A DNA stretch of 52,242 nucleotides from Romeriopsis navalis LEGE 11480 (GTDB taxonomy: Bacteria > Cyanobacteriota > Cyanobacteriia > Leptolyngbyales > Leptolyngbyaceae), in the NCBI RefSeq assembly GCF_015207035.1, contig NZ_JADEXQ010000037.1:1-52242 (forward strand), given 5' to 3'. A model generated the notes under the pieces. It did not search any database, was not told where the DNA came from, and saw only the letters and a list, made by a program, of their open reading frames with translations. Position 1 is the first letter of the stretch, and each line of letters begins with the position of its first letter. Shown one piece after another: positions 33,681 to 44,839 of this stretch. A program made the position numbers and the translations under genes.

Positions 33681-34022
33681 TCAACTATCGCTCCATGTTA
33701 CTGGCCCCTCTGCTTGCAGCCGATGCCAGCCCCGTGCCAGCCCCTCGTATAAATGCGATGAAGTGTAAAGCACGTTAACACCGTCAAAGCCTAAATTGAT
33801 GGCGTGGTGATGTGCCGCTGCGTAACTCAGGAACTCGGTATTGCGGCCCAGTAGATAGATGGCCACCACTTCTGCTAGCTCATGGAGTGGCAGCATATCC
33901 AGTGCATCAAATACCTCATGGGCTATCGGGGAATCCGTGGGAGCCGCGATCGTCGCACAATGGCGCGATCGTTCACAGAGATACTGAAATTCTGCCTCAC
34001 GAGATTGTAGATGCGGCATCAC
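33681..34022 (-). CDS. Hypothetical protein
   Basis: 113 residues, soluble, His-rich in the centre (YAAAHHHAINLGFDGVNVLY). The segment ALDMLPLHELAEVVAIYLLG recalls DUF3775-like helices, but I do not claim the family. It is an isolated small gene on the minus strand next to a degraded stretch. Confidence 0.45.
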   Translation of the reverse strand: MMPHLQSREAEFQYLCERSRHCATIAAPTDSPIAHEVFDALDMLPLHELAEVVAIYLLGRNTEFLSYAAAHHHAINLGFDGVNVLYTSSHLYEGLARGWHRLQAEGPVTWSDS

Positions 34023-34167
34023 TTGACCTCGGTATGCATGGCGCTAACGGTACTTAGTCAGACACACAAGTATTACTACTCTAAAGTACTAAAGTCCGCG
34101 CTAGTCGCATGTGCCAATATGGGCATAATTGTTAGAATGCTGACTAACCTGATTGTGTTTTGCCCTT

Positions 34168-35121
34168 ATGCGTCGCTCGCTCGCTGTTTTTACCATTAGT
34201 GGCACCTTGCTCCTCGCCGCCGCTATACATATTCGAGCGATCGCCCAGAAGTCTCCAACGCCCCCGGCAATGACCCAATCGGTAGTGACTCATCATGCTA
34301 CCGCTCAGGCAAAACGTCCGACTCAACAGCTCTCAAAGCTTGATCGGCAGGAGTTTGACTATATTCTCAAGCAAGTTAAAACGGGCAAAATTGCGACGAC
34401 CGATTTTGCTATGACAATTCAGGCGATCGCCCAGGAATTTCGCGGCTACCGCTACACCGCTGATTTGTTAGACCAAGCCGAGCCAGAAATCCTCCGGCTT
34501 TCCCTCAAACAGTTTGACTGTGTATTATTCATCGAGGCGATGCTGGGGCTGACCCGGACCGTCCACAGTCATGATCCGACCGAGTCACAGTTCGTCGCGC
34601 AAATCCAAGCCCAGCGCTACCGCAATGGGCAAGTCAGTGATTATTGCAGTCGGTTGCACTATTTCTCCGAGTGGATCTTAGAAAATCAGCGCCAGGGTCG
34701 AGTCAAAGATTTAGGGGCGGAACTCAAGGGGATCCCACTGAACCGCACGCTCGACTTTATGAGTCAAAACTGGCGTAAGTATCCCCGCCAAGCCCACGCT
34801 CGCAACCGCCGCTGTATTAAGGCGATGGAGCAGCAGCTGGGCCGCGTTAACCTGCGTTATGTTCCGACCAACCAGATTCGTGCGAGTTATCCCCGGCTCA
34901 AACCCGGTGATATTGTGGCGATTGCTACCCGTATTCCAGGACTTGACGTGACTCACACGGGCTTAGTCTATCGCACCCCGAATGGTGGTACTGGAATGAT
35001 CCATGCAGCACCACGTGTAGGAGTCATAGTGTCACAGGATTTACATCGCTATGTGCAACAACTAGGCAATGAGTCGATCGGCATCCTAGTGGCTAGACCC
35101 CTCGCCCCACAGGCTTTTTAA
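34168..35121 (+). CDS. DUF1460 N-acetylmuramoyl-L-alanine amidase-like protein
   Basis: 317 residues from ATG 34168, with a signal peptide (MRRSLAVFTISGTLLLAAAI). The DUF1460 domain, NlpC/P60-like, has the candidate nucleophile Cys in KQFDCVLFIEAMLGLTR and the His in GLDVTHTGLVYRTPNG, followed by IHAAPRVGVIVSQDL. It probably cleaves peptidoglycan or cell-wall peptides in the periplasm. An in-frame start five codons upstream is less likely. Confidence 0.85.
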   Translation: MRRSLAVFTISGTLLLAAAIHIRAIAQKSPTPPAMTQSVVTHHATAQAKRPTQQLSKLDRQEFDYILKQVKTGKIATTDFAMTIQAIAQEFRGYRYTADLLDQAEPEILRLSLKQFDCVLFIEAMLGLTRTVHSHDPTESQFVAQIQAQRYRNGQVSDYCSRLHYFSEWILENQRQGRVKDLGAELKGIPLNRTLDFMSQNWRKYPRQAHARNRRCIKAMEQQLGRVNLRYVPTNQIRASYPRLKPGDIVAIATRIPGLDVTHTGLVYRTPNGGTGMIHAAPRVGVIVSQDLHRYVQQLGNESIGILVARPLAPQAF

Positions 35122-35141
35122 GAACCCTAACGAATCTAAAG

Positions 35142-35173
35142 AAAACCTTAAGTCTGGCGTCTTTAGGGTTTTG
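35142..35173 (+). terminator. Terminator-like hairpin after the amidase gene
   Basis: AAAACCTTAAG and CTTTAGGGTTTT form an imperfect stem ending in GGTTTTG, about 20 bp after the stop codon. Confidence 0.5.
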
Positions 35174-35256
35174 TAATGCCAGTATATACATACGTTAAAA
35201 CTACTTATTAATTAGAGCTGCTTCTTAATAAAGGCTCTAGCGCATAATATTTCGGG

Positions 35257-35290
35257 TTGGGTGTCAGGTTTACTTGGCACCCAATTCTTT
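35257..35290 (+). terminator. Terminator, plus strand
   Basis: TTGGGTG-TCA (35257-35266) pairs with TTGG-CACCCAA (35275-35284), followed by TTCTTTT. Downstream of the amidase gene. Confidence 0.6.
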
Positions 35291-35325
35291 TGGGGCGGCT
35301 ACTTTGCTGCTGCTAGGTAAGCTCC

Positions 35326-35358
35326 CAATAAAAAACCGCCCTTGAATTAGGACGGTTT
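35326..35358 (-). terminator. Rho-independent terminator of gyrB
   Basis: On the minus strand AAACCGTCC and GGGCGGTTT form a stem followed by TTTTATT, 26 bp after the gyrB stop. Confidence 0.8.
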
Positions 35359-35383
35359 CGCCAAATCACAATTTTGTAACTTG

Positions 35384-37348
<1,965 letters not shown>

Positions 37349-37507
37349 TTAAAGCGATTTGGCGGGTTTAATATAGCAAATATATTCAAAATTTTAACAC
37401 AAAAGCCTTGAAGACGATTTTAAGTCGGTTTCCGAGCCGGATAAAAATGTGGGTGGAGGGGGCTGAAAAATCCCTATTACCAATTGTGTCGAAATGTCGC
37501 AGGATAC

Positions 37508-38470
37508 ATGCAGTTGAGTAGTTCTATTGTACCGTTTTTGCTTGTCGTTTGTGGCGCGACGGCAAGTGGTAAATCTGGTTTGGCGATCGCCCTGGCGCAG
37601 CATTTGTCGGCTCAGGGGCGGAACTCGGTGATTATCAGTGCCGATTCGCGCCAAGTGTATCGAGAGTTTAGCATCGGAACTGCCAAACCGAACGCTTTTG
37701 AGCAAAGTCAGGTGCCGCATTATTTGGTTGATGTCTGTGACCCGACGGAAACTCTGACGGTGGCGGACTTTCAGTCAAGAGCGAATCAGATTATTCAGGA
37801 CGGTCATGGGCAGTCTCCAGCCGTGATTCCGATTTTGGCTGGTGGGACGGGTCTGTATATTAAGTCGATCGTGCGGGGGATGAAGATTCCCCGTGTGCCA
37901 CCTCACCCTGAGTTGCGGCGGCAGTTAGAACGCCTGGGGCAGAAGAGCTGTTATGCGATGCTCGAACAAGTGGATCCGATCGCGACAGTCAAAATTCATC
38001 CGAACGATCGTGTGCGGACCCTCAGAGCCCTAGAAGTGTTTTACGTCACGGGCATCCCCATGACCGATCAGCAGGGTGAGCGGCCACCGCGTTATCCGAT
38101 TTTGCAAATTGGGTTAGACACCCCGGAAATTGACGCGCGGATCGCCCATCGCACGGCCCAAATGTTTGAGCAAGGGTTTGTAGCGGAAGTTCAAATGCTA
38201 ATGGCAAAATATGGTGAGACGTTAGCCTTGCTCAATACCTTAGGCTATGCCGAAGTCCGGCAATACTTGCGGGGTGAGATTAGTGAAACCGAAGCGCAAC
38301 GTTTAACGGTGTTGCATACGCGCCAGTTTGCGAAACGGCAGCGGACCTGGTTTCGTGGGACGCCCGAGATTGAGTGGTTTGATAGTAATGCGGTGGATTT
38401 AGTGGCGCGGGTTGTGGATCGCGTCGATCGGTTTATGTTGCAATATCAAGCTGGCTTGCCAGAAGTCTAA
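37508..38470 (+). CDS. miaA: tRNA dimethylallyltransferase
   Basis: Isopentenylates A37 of tRNAs reading UNN codons, using dimethylallyl diphosphate. 320 residues from ATG 37508 (AGGA upstream). P-loop GATASGKSGLAIAL, then SADSRQVYREFSIGTAKP, the GGTGLYIKS motif, and HPNDRVRTLRALEVFYVTG. The C-terminus has LRRQLERLGQK-type and RQFAKRQRTWFRG segments. An upstream in-frame TTG at 37484 is rejected. Confidence 0.97.
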   Translation: MQLSSSIVPFLLVVCGATASGKSGLAIALAQHLSAQGRNSVIISADSRQVYREFSIGTAKPNAFEQSQVPHYLVDVCDPTETLTVADFQSRANQIIQDGHGQSPAVIPILAGGTGLYIKSIVRGMKIPRVPPHPELRRQLERLGQKSCYAMLEQVDPIATVKIHPNDRVRTLRALEVFYVTGIPMTDQQGERPPRYPILQIGLDTPEIDARIAHRTAQMFEQGFVAEVQMLMAKYGETLALLNTLGYAEVRQYLRGEISETEAQRLTVLHTRQFAKRQRTWFRGTPEIEWFDSNAVDLVARVVDRVDRFMLQYQAGLPEV

Positions 38471-38583
38471 ACCCCCGGCTGAATCACTGGCGGAGCCACC
38501 TGATCTAATCTGAATTGGAGTTTTGGCGGATGGGGCGATCGCGCCTCGCGAATGTTCCCTTGAAATGCCCAGCGGAGTAACTT

Positions 38584-41500
38584 GTGACTCAGGCAGATGA
38601 TCTCTCAACCTTGTTATCACTGAATACCGAAGTGGCGATTGATCGGAATCCACTGCGGGTGAGCGGTGATCTGTTTGTCTGTGATGTTTTAAGGCAAATG
38701 GCGGGGCGATCATTGCCGCCGGCAGACGCGGCTGCGGGTGCGTCTGTGCGATCGAGCTATGCCTTAATTGTTGAGCAGGGGCAACTGTTAGGGATTTTGA
38801 CGGAACGTGATGTTGTCCGATTAACGGCCCAAGGTGAAGACTTGGCGACGACTAAAGTGGCAACGGTGATGACGACGGGGGTGATTAAATCGTCGCTGGA
38901 AGAGCTGAGTCATCCGCTGTCTGTGCTGGAAGTTTTGCGTCAACATCAGATTCGGCATATGCCGGTGATTGATGATCAGGGCGAAATTGTCGGTGTTGCG
39001 ACGTTGGAGCATATGCGCCAGTCGCTCAAGTTCTGGGATCTGCTGCGATTGCGTCAAGTGCATGAGGTTATGTCACCGTCGGTGGTGACGGCACCACCGA
39101 CGCAGTCGCTCTTAACCTTGGTCCAAATCATGGCGGAACGACGGATTAGTTGTGTGGTGATTGCTGTGCCACATCCCGATGATCCGACCGCGCAGCAACC
39201 GATCGGGATTGTGACCGAACGCGATATTGTCCAGCTGCAAACCCAGCAATTAGCATGGGCCGATTTGACTGCGGCGGATGTGATGAGTGCACCCCTGGTT
39301 TGTATGGATGTTGAGGCCAGTTTGTGGGAAGTGCATTTGCGGATGCAAGCTCTACGGGTGCGGCGGATGGTGGTGGTTCGGCAGGGAAAATTGGCTGGCT
39401 TGATTACGCAAACAAGCCTGTTGGCCGCGCTTGATCCGATCGCGATGTATAACGCGATTCTGTCGCTCAAGGCGGAAGTCGATGACTTGAAGCAACAGCA
39501 GATGCGGCTATTGCAACAGCAGAATGCGCAGTTAGAAGTGCAGATTTCGAAGACGGACCGCCGATTTCAGGCAATCTTCAATAATACCTTTCAGTTTACG
39601 GGCTTGCTTTCCCTCGGTGGAATGTTGCTCGAGGCGAATCAGACGGCTTTAGATTTTGGCGGGCTGAAGCCGGAGGATGTCCTGCATCGACCGTTTTGGG
39701 AAGCCCATTGGTGGACCATTTCTGCGGCAACGCAGGCGCAGCTGAAAGCGGCCGTGCGACGGGCCGCCCAAGGTGAATTTGTCCGCTACGAAGTGGAGGT
39801 GTTGGGGGCGAATGCGCAGGTGATGTGTATTGATTTCTCGATTCGCCCCTTGCGGGATGAATCGGGTCAGATTGTCCTCTTGATCCCTGAAGGCCGTGAT
39901 ATTACGGCCCAAAAAATCAGTGAACGGGCGTTGCAAACTCAGCTTAAGTTGAATCAGTTAGTCGCGGAGATTTCGACGCGGTTTGTGCAGATCCAACCCA
40001 ATCAAGTTGGCGCACAAGTTCAGCGGGCCTTGCAGGAATTGGGTGAATTTATTCAAGTTGATACCAGTTATGTCTTTCATCTCGATCACGAAAATCGCTG
40101 TTTCAGCATGACCCATGAGTGGGTGCAATCCGGTTTGACAGCGCATATTGCCCAAGCGCAGGCGATTCCGCAGGAGGCATTCCCTTGGAGTCTTGCCCAA
40201 CTGCGGCGGGGGGAGATTTTGCAAGTCGATGATCGCCGGGCGCTGTCGCCGGCGGCGGCAGTCGATCAGCAGGCCTGGGAGAATTTCGACCTGATGTCAT
40301 TACTGGCAATTCCCCTATTGGTTGATCAACAAATCGTTGGCTGGCTGGGATTTGGGACGTTTGCCCGGGTCTATACCTGGTCCGATGACCATATTCGACT
40401 ATTGAAAATCTTTGCGGAAATGTTGACCCATGTCTTGCAGCGTCAGCAGGCGTCACAAGCGCTACATCAGAGCGAACAGCGTTACGCGATTCTAGCGCAG
40501 GCATCGCCCGTTGGAATTTTCCGGACGAATGTTAACGGTCAATGTTTATCGGTGAACGATCGCTGGAGTCAAATTGCGGGGTTATCGATAGCGGCGGCGC
40601 TCGGCGATGGATGGGCCACGGCAATTCATCCAGATGACCGCGATCGCGTATTCGAGGAATGGAACGCCTCGGTGGTGGAAAATCGCCCCTTTAACTTGGA
40701 ATATCGGTTTCAACGATCGGATGGGACAGTGACTTGGGTGCTGGGGCAAGCCGTCGTTGAATGCGATGAAAGCGGCCAAAGAACTGGTTATGTCGGAACG
40801 ATTACTGATATTACTGCGCTTAAGCAAGCGGCCCGGCTTAAGAGTGAACTGCGTCTCCTCGAAGATATTGTCGAAGCAACTTTGGCGGGATATTGGGATT
40901 GGGATATTACGGCCCAAACCCTATATTTGAGTCCCACGTTTAAGCAAATGTTAGGCTATGCCGACGCGGAACTCACGAATGTGCCCGAGACGCTCGAGCG
41001 CTTAGCGGTGCATGAGCCTCAGTCTGAGAGTATCTTTGAGCGATTAATTCAACATGCGCAAACCCGTGGCCAAGCACCATTCCACGCTGAAGTGCGATAT
41101 CGCCATAAAAATGCGGATGTGATTTGGGTGATTTTTGCCGGGCGGGTGATTGAGTGGGATACCTACGGTCAGCCCCGTCGCTTTGTTGGTTGTCATGTTG
41201 ACATTACCCCGCGCAAACGCACGCAACAGCAACTACAAAAGCTCAATCAGGAATTACAACGATCGAATCAAGAACTTGAACAGTACGCTTACGTGACCTC
41301 CCATGATTTACAGGAACCGTTGCGGGCCATTACGGGCTATACCCAGTTATTACTCCAGAATTATGGAGCGCAATTAAGCGAACCCGAAGCCCAGGAATAT
41401 CTCGATTACATTATGGGTGGTGCATCGCGGATGCGGCAATTGATTCAAGATCTGCTTGAGTACTCGCGCCTCGGTCGGCATGATTTAGCGCTGGAGCGAG

Positions 41501-41991
41501 TGGATTGTGCGGTCGTGTTAGATGATGTATTGCAAGACTTACAGGGGGCGATTCAGGCTGCGAATGCCACCATCACGAGCGATCCATTACCGATGGTGTT
41601 GGCCGATCGGCATCAGCTCTATCAACTGTTTCAGAATCTGTTGAGTAACGGCATTAAATTTCAAAGTGATCAGCCGCCCCAAATTCACATTAGCGTTGCG
41701 ACGCAATCAACTGCGGATGGCGTCTTGCAACCGGAATCGCCAGATCCAATGTGGTGTTTCGCAGTATGTGACAATGGAATCGGGATTAAGTCGCAATATC
41801 ATGAGCGCATTTTTGCAATTTTCCGGCGCTTGCATTCCCAAAATAAATTTCCTGGTACCGGTATTGGGCTGGCGATTTGCAAAAAGGTGCTGGAATTACA
41901 TGGTGGGAAAATCTGGGTCACTTCCCAACTTGGTGCTGGTTCAACGTTTCACTTTACCTGGCCAATTGCGGTTGAAGAAGAAGATGATTAA
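38584..41991 (+). CDS. Multi-domain sensor histidine kinase (CBS x4, PAS, GAF, PAS, PAS, HisKA, HATPase)
   Basis: 1135 residues, GTG start, no membrane segments, so cytosolic. Two CBS pairs fill about 20-300 (for example GILTERDVVRLTAQGEDLAT and GIVTERDIVQLQTQQLAWAD), a coiled coil about 300-328, PAS about 329-445, GAF about 454-625, PAS about 634-752, PAS about 757-880. The DHp helix reads YVTSHDLQEPLRAITGYTQL with phospho-acceptor His907, as in cyanobacterial phytochrome-type kinases; the HATPase has GTGIGLAICKKVLELHGG. CBS domains suggest adenylate sensing; no bilin-binding Cys was seen in GAF. Followed by an Rcp1-like regulator. Confidence 0.92.
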   Translation: MTQADDLSTLLSLNTEVAIDRNPLRVSGDLFVCDVLRQMAGRSLPPADAAAGASVRSSYALIVEQGQLLGILTERDVVRLTAQGEDLATTKVATVMTTGVIKSSLEELSHPLSVLEVLRQHQIRHMPVIDDQGEIVGVATLEHMRQSLKFWDLLRLRQVHEVMSPSVVTAPPTQSLLTLVQIMAERRISCVVIAVPHPDDPTAQQPIGIVTERDIVQLQTQQLAWADLTAADVMSAPLVCMDVEASLWEVHLRMQALRVRRMVVVRQGKLAGLITQTSLLAALDPIAMYNAILSLKAEVDDLKQQQMRLLQQQNAQLEVQISKTDRRFQAIFNNTFQFTGLLSLGGMLLEANQTALDFGGLKPEDVLHRPFWEAHWWTISAATQAQLKAAVRRAAQGEFVRYEVEVLGANAQVMCIDFSIRPLRDESGQIVLLIPEGRDITAQKISERALQTQLKLNQLVAEISTRFVQIQPNQVGAQVQRALQELGEFIQVDTSYVFHLDHENRCFSMTHEWVQSGLTAHIAQAQAIPQEAFPWSLAQLRRGEILQVDDRRALSPAAAVDQQAWENFDLMSLLAIPLLVDQQIVGWLGFGTFARVYTWSDDHIRLLKIFAEMLTHVLQRQQASQALHQSEQRYAILAQASPVGIFRTNVNGQCLSVNDRWSQIAGLSIAAALGDGWATAIHPDDRDRVFEEWNASVVENRPFNLEYRFQRSDGTVTWVLGQAVVECDESGQRTGYVGTITDITALKQAARLKSELRLLEDIVEATLAGYWDWDITAQTLYLSPTFKQMLGYADAELTNVPETLERLAVHEPQSESIFERLIQHAQTRGQAPFHAEVRYRHKNADVIWVIFAGRVIEWDTYGQPRRFVGCHVDITPRKRTQQQLQKLNQELQRSNQELEQYAYVTSHDLQEPLRAITGYTQLLLQNYGAQLSEPEAQEYLDYIMGGASRMRQLIQDLLEYSRLGRHDLALERVDCAVVLDDVLQDLQGAIQAANATITSDPLPMVLADRHQLYQLFQNLLSNGIKFQSDQPPQIHISVATQSTADGVLQPESPDPMWCFAVCDNGIGIKSQYHERIFAIFRRLHSQNKFPGTGIGLAICKKVLELHGGKIWVTSQLGAGSTFHFTWPIAVEEEDD

Positions 41992-42116
41992 GCCGCTAGC
42001 AGTTTGTCCATCGCATGTTCGGCCGCAATTTACCCATGAAGTTGGTGCAGAATGGTGGTGTGCGACCAAATTCATTTGACAACAACTTCAAGCGATTATC
42101 TGTGGAGCAAGTGAGT

Positions 42117-42563
42117 ATGGTTCAGTCATATCCGGCAGCGGCGATCGAGATTCTGTTAGTTGAGGATTCGCCCAGTGATGCGACCTTGACCATGCGGAAT
42201 CTGGAACAGAGTAAATTGACGAACCGCGTGACTTGGCTGGAAGACGGTGAAACCGCAATGCGCTATCTCCGTCAAACCGGGGAATATACCCAATCACTGC
42301 GGCCGGATCTGGTGTTGCTAGATTTGAATCTACCGGGACTCGATGGGCGTGAGGTATTGCATGAAATTAAGACCGATCCGCACTTGCGAACCATTCCCGT
42401 GGTCGTCTTGACCACATCAGCCCGCGAAGCGGATATTCTGGCAGCCTACGAGATGAATGTGAATTGCTACATTACTAAGCCGGTCGATATTCAACAATTT
42501 ATTCAAGTAATTCAGTTGATTAATGACTTTTGGCTGACGATCGTCAAGCTACCCCCAACCTAA
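42117..42563 (+). CDS. Rcp1-like single-domain response regulator
   Basis: 148 residues, a receiver domain only. Acidic pocket in ILLVEDSPSDATLTMR, phospho-acceptor Asp in PDLVLLDLNLPGLDG, VVVLTTSAREADI and NCYITKPVDIQQF. The VEDSPSD lead and C-terminal length match Rcp1, the partner of Cph1. GGAG before ATG 42117 decides the start. It is 125 bp after the CBS-PAS kinase gene and is its likely partner. Confidence 0.9.
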   Translation: MVQSYPAAAIEILLVEDSPSDATLTMRNLEQSKLTNRVTWLEDGETAMRYLRQTGEYTQSLRPDLVLLDLNLPGLDGREVLHEIKTDPHLRTIPVVVLTTSAREADILAAYEMNVNCYITKPVDIQQFIQVIQLINDFWLTIVKLPPT

Positions 42564-43004
42564 GCGCAATGCGACGTTGATGCAGGCTTCATCGTGTCTT
42601 CCTTGTGCTGCTTCGGCACTAATCTCAGGAAAGCCTGACAATTATTAATGCTTTTCCGCAAAATTTTACGGATATATGCGTTTTTTAAGAATCATGTGGG
42701 TTTTCGCCAACCATACTACTTGGATTGCTTATAATAATGGTTATATTAGATGTGCTAATTGGCATCATTGAGGGGTGTAATCAGCATTTTGTATCGGAAT
42801 CAATCAGGTTTTGACTTGGAGTCTGTTTGAGTTGCAGATGCGGTTATACAAAATTCAGAGCATGCCTTCATGAATGGCGCATTTCGGTCGAAGCGCGCAC
42901 TGGATAGGATTCGTGAAGGTTTGCCAGTGAAATCATTTGTAAACGCTAGTTAGCTGCATCAGCTGATCGTAATGATGACGAACGACTGCGATGGCAGGTG
43001 AACT
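42564..43004. other. Intergenic region before the REC-HATPase gene
   Basis: 441 bp, AT-rich in its middle (a TATAAT at about 42730-42735 could be a -10 element). Two very small hairpins lie at about 42607-42640. No open frame of interest was seen. Confidence 0.4.
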
Positions 43005-44207
43005 ATGAGCGTTACAATGCAACCCCCGACCCAAATTTTGCTGGTTGAAGATAGTCCGAGTGATCTGGATATGCTCAAGCGGACATTTTCCCAATCGATT
43101 GATCACACCTGGTACTTAGCCGATGTGGACAGTTTGGATGAGGCGATTTTGGCCTGCCGCAGCTATGCCGCAATTTCCCCCGATGCGAGTACTTTTGATG
43201 TGGTGTTGCTGGATTTGGGGTTGCCTGATTCGACTGGGCTAGAAACTTTGATGCAATTTCGAGCCGCGGTGCCGGATACGCCGATCGTGGTGTTGACTGG
43301 GCTGGATGATGATGAGATTGCTTTGCAGTCGATTAGTGCGGGGGCGCAGGATTATTTGGTGAAAGGGCAGATCACGCTACAGCGGCTGCATCATACGTTG
43401 CGGTTTGCGATGGAACGGCAGCAGACGTTACTGAAGCTGCAGCAAAATGAGGCGCGTTCCCGCCGCGACTTAGCGATGGTGCAGGAATTGGACAAATTTC
43501 AGCTGGACTTTGTCGGTGTGGTTTCGCAAGAGTTTCGCGAGTTATTAGGGGTGATTTCTAATGCTGTGGAGTTATTGCGCACGCTATTAGTTGGGGCGAT
43601 CGATACCAAAATTGAAGGCTTCATCAATCAAATTCAGCGATCGTCGAGTTACATGGTGGAGTTCATCCACGATGTGGTGATCTGCAACTATGTACAATCG
43701 TTGCAATTGATGCCCATGTTCGCGACTTGTGATGTGGGCAGCCTTGCTCGATTGTTGGTTCAATCTGCGCGTGCAGGGCTGAAACCGAATCAGTCTATTA
43801 TGTTTCAGTCATCGGGAGATCTAACGCAAATACAGACCGATCGCATGTTGCTCGAGCACATCTTAAATTACCTCATTGCAAATGCCATCCAATATTCATC
43901 AGCGGGCGGCGATATTCAATTGGATGTGCAGTTAGATCTGGGCCAAATGGTAATTTCCGTGCGTGATCACGGCATCGGGATTCCGGTCGCTGACCAACCG
44001 GAAATATGGACCGGGTTTAGGCGTGGGAGTAATGTGGGTGAATTATCGGGTACGGGCTTGGGTTTGACTATCGTCAAGCGTTGTGTGGATCTGTTAAATG
44101 GGGAGGTTGTCCTAACGAGTCAGATCAACCAAGGCACGATGGTGCAAGTTATATTGCCGATGCTTGACGTCTTATCGATCGCCGACACGTCACTTTCGAC
44201 GAATTAA
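43005..44207 (+). CDS. Receiver-HATPase hybrid with degenerate histidine site
   Basis: 400 residues. A receiver domain (8-125) is complete: Asp16 in VEDSPSD, Asp70 in FDVVLLDLGLPDSTG, Thr98 and Lys120. The region that should be DHp reads LDFVGVVSQEFRELLGVISN, with Gln175 where FxxxVSHEFRTPL kinases have His. The HATPase domain is intact (HILNYLIANAIQYSS, VRDHGIGIP, GTGLGLTIVKRCVDLLNG). Without the phospho-acceptor it probably acts as a phosphatase, scaffold or ATP-binding regulator. It follows the Rcp1-like gene. Confidence 0.88.
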   Translation: MSVTMQPPTQILLVEDSPSDLDMLKRTFSQSIDHTWYLADVDSLDEAILACRSYAAISPDASTFDVVLLDLGLPDSTGLETLMQFRAAVPDTPIVVLTGLDDDEIALQSISAGAQDYLVKGQITLQRLHHTLRFAMERQQTLLKLQQNEARSRRDLAMVQELDKFQLDFVGVVSQEFRELLGVISNAVELLRTLLVGAIDTKIEGFINQIQRSSSYMVEFIHDVVICNYVQSLQLMPMFATCDVGSLARLLVQSARAGLKPNQSIMFQSSGDLTQIQTDRMLLEHILNYLIANAIQYSSAGGDIQLDVQLDLGQMVISVRDHGIGIPVADQPEIWTGFRRGSNVGELSGTGLGLTIVKRCVDLLNGEVVLTSQINQGTMVQVILPMLDVLSIADTSLSTN

Positions 44208-44312
44208 GTATCGCTGTATCCCTTCGACTGAACGATCCCTTAGACTAAGCTTAAGTCGTTGCTTGATTTAGGGATCGAGCAGACTTGTTGGTAATTGATC
44301 GTAGACCCCCCC

Positions 44313-44786
44313 ATGACTCAAAATATTTCTGACATCGCCGTTAAGACCCTCACGGGTGAAGCGAAAAAAATGAGTGACTATGCTGGTAGCGTTTTGCTGC
44401 TGGTGAATGTGGCTTCTTACTGTGGCTATACGGGCCAATACACTGGACTTGAAGCGCTGAATCAGAAATTTGCCGCGCAAGGCTTGAAAGTGATTGGTAT
44501 TCCTTGCAATGATTTTGGGGCACAGGAACCCGATAGCAATGAGCAAATTGCGACTTTCTGCGATACGAAGTATGGCGTCACCTTCGATATGTTGGATAAA
44601 GTCAAAATCCTGGGTGGTGATAAGCATCCACTCTATGCGGCTTTAACCACAGCAGTTGAGCCTCAAGGCGATGTGAAATGGAACTTCGAAAAGTTCTTGG
44701 TCGATCGTCAGGGGAATGTTGTAGGACGCTATCCTAGCAGCACGACGCCGGAAGCCTTGGAGTCGATTATTAGCCAAGCACTTTAG
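44313..44786 (+). CDS. Glutathione peroxidase family protein
   Basis: 157-residue thioredoxin-fold peroxidase. The catalytic Cys37 is in VNVASYCGYTGQYTGLE, the Gln region is GIPCNDFGAQEPDSNEQIAT, and the Trp/Asn of the tetrad are in VKWNFEKFLVDRQGNVVGRY. Cys rather than selenocysteine, so probably thioredoxin-dependent. An in-frame ATG at 44295 adds six residues. Confidence 0.93.
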   Translation: MTQNISDIAVKTLTGEAKKMSDYAGSVLLLVNVASYCGYTGQYTGLEALNQKFAAQGLKVIGIPCNDFGAQEPDSNEQIATFCDTKYGVTFDMLDKVKILGGDKHPLYAALTTAVEPQGDVKWNFEKFLVDRQGNVVGRYPSSTTPEALESIISQAL

Positions 44787-44839
44787 GTCGCTGTCTGAGG
44801 CGGCTACTGGAGACGGCGGTTAAGTGCGATGACTAGGGA

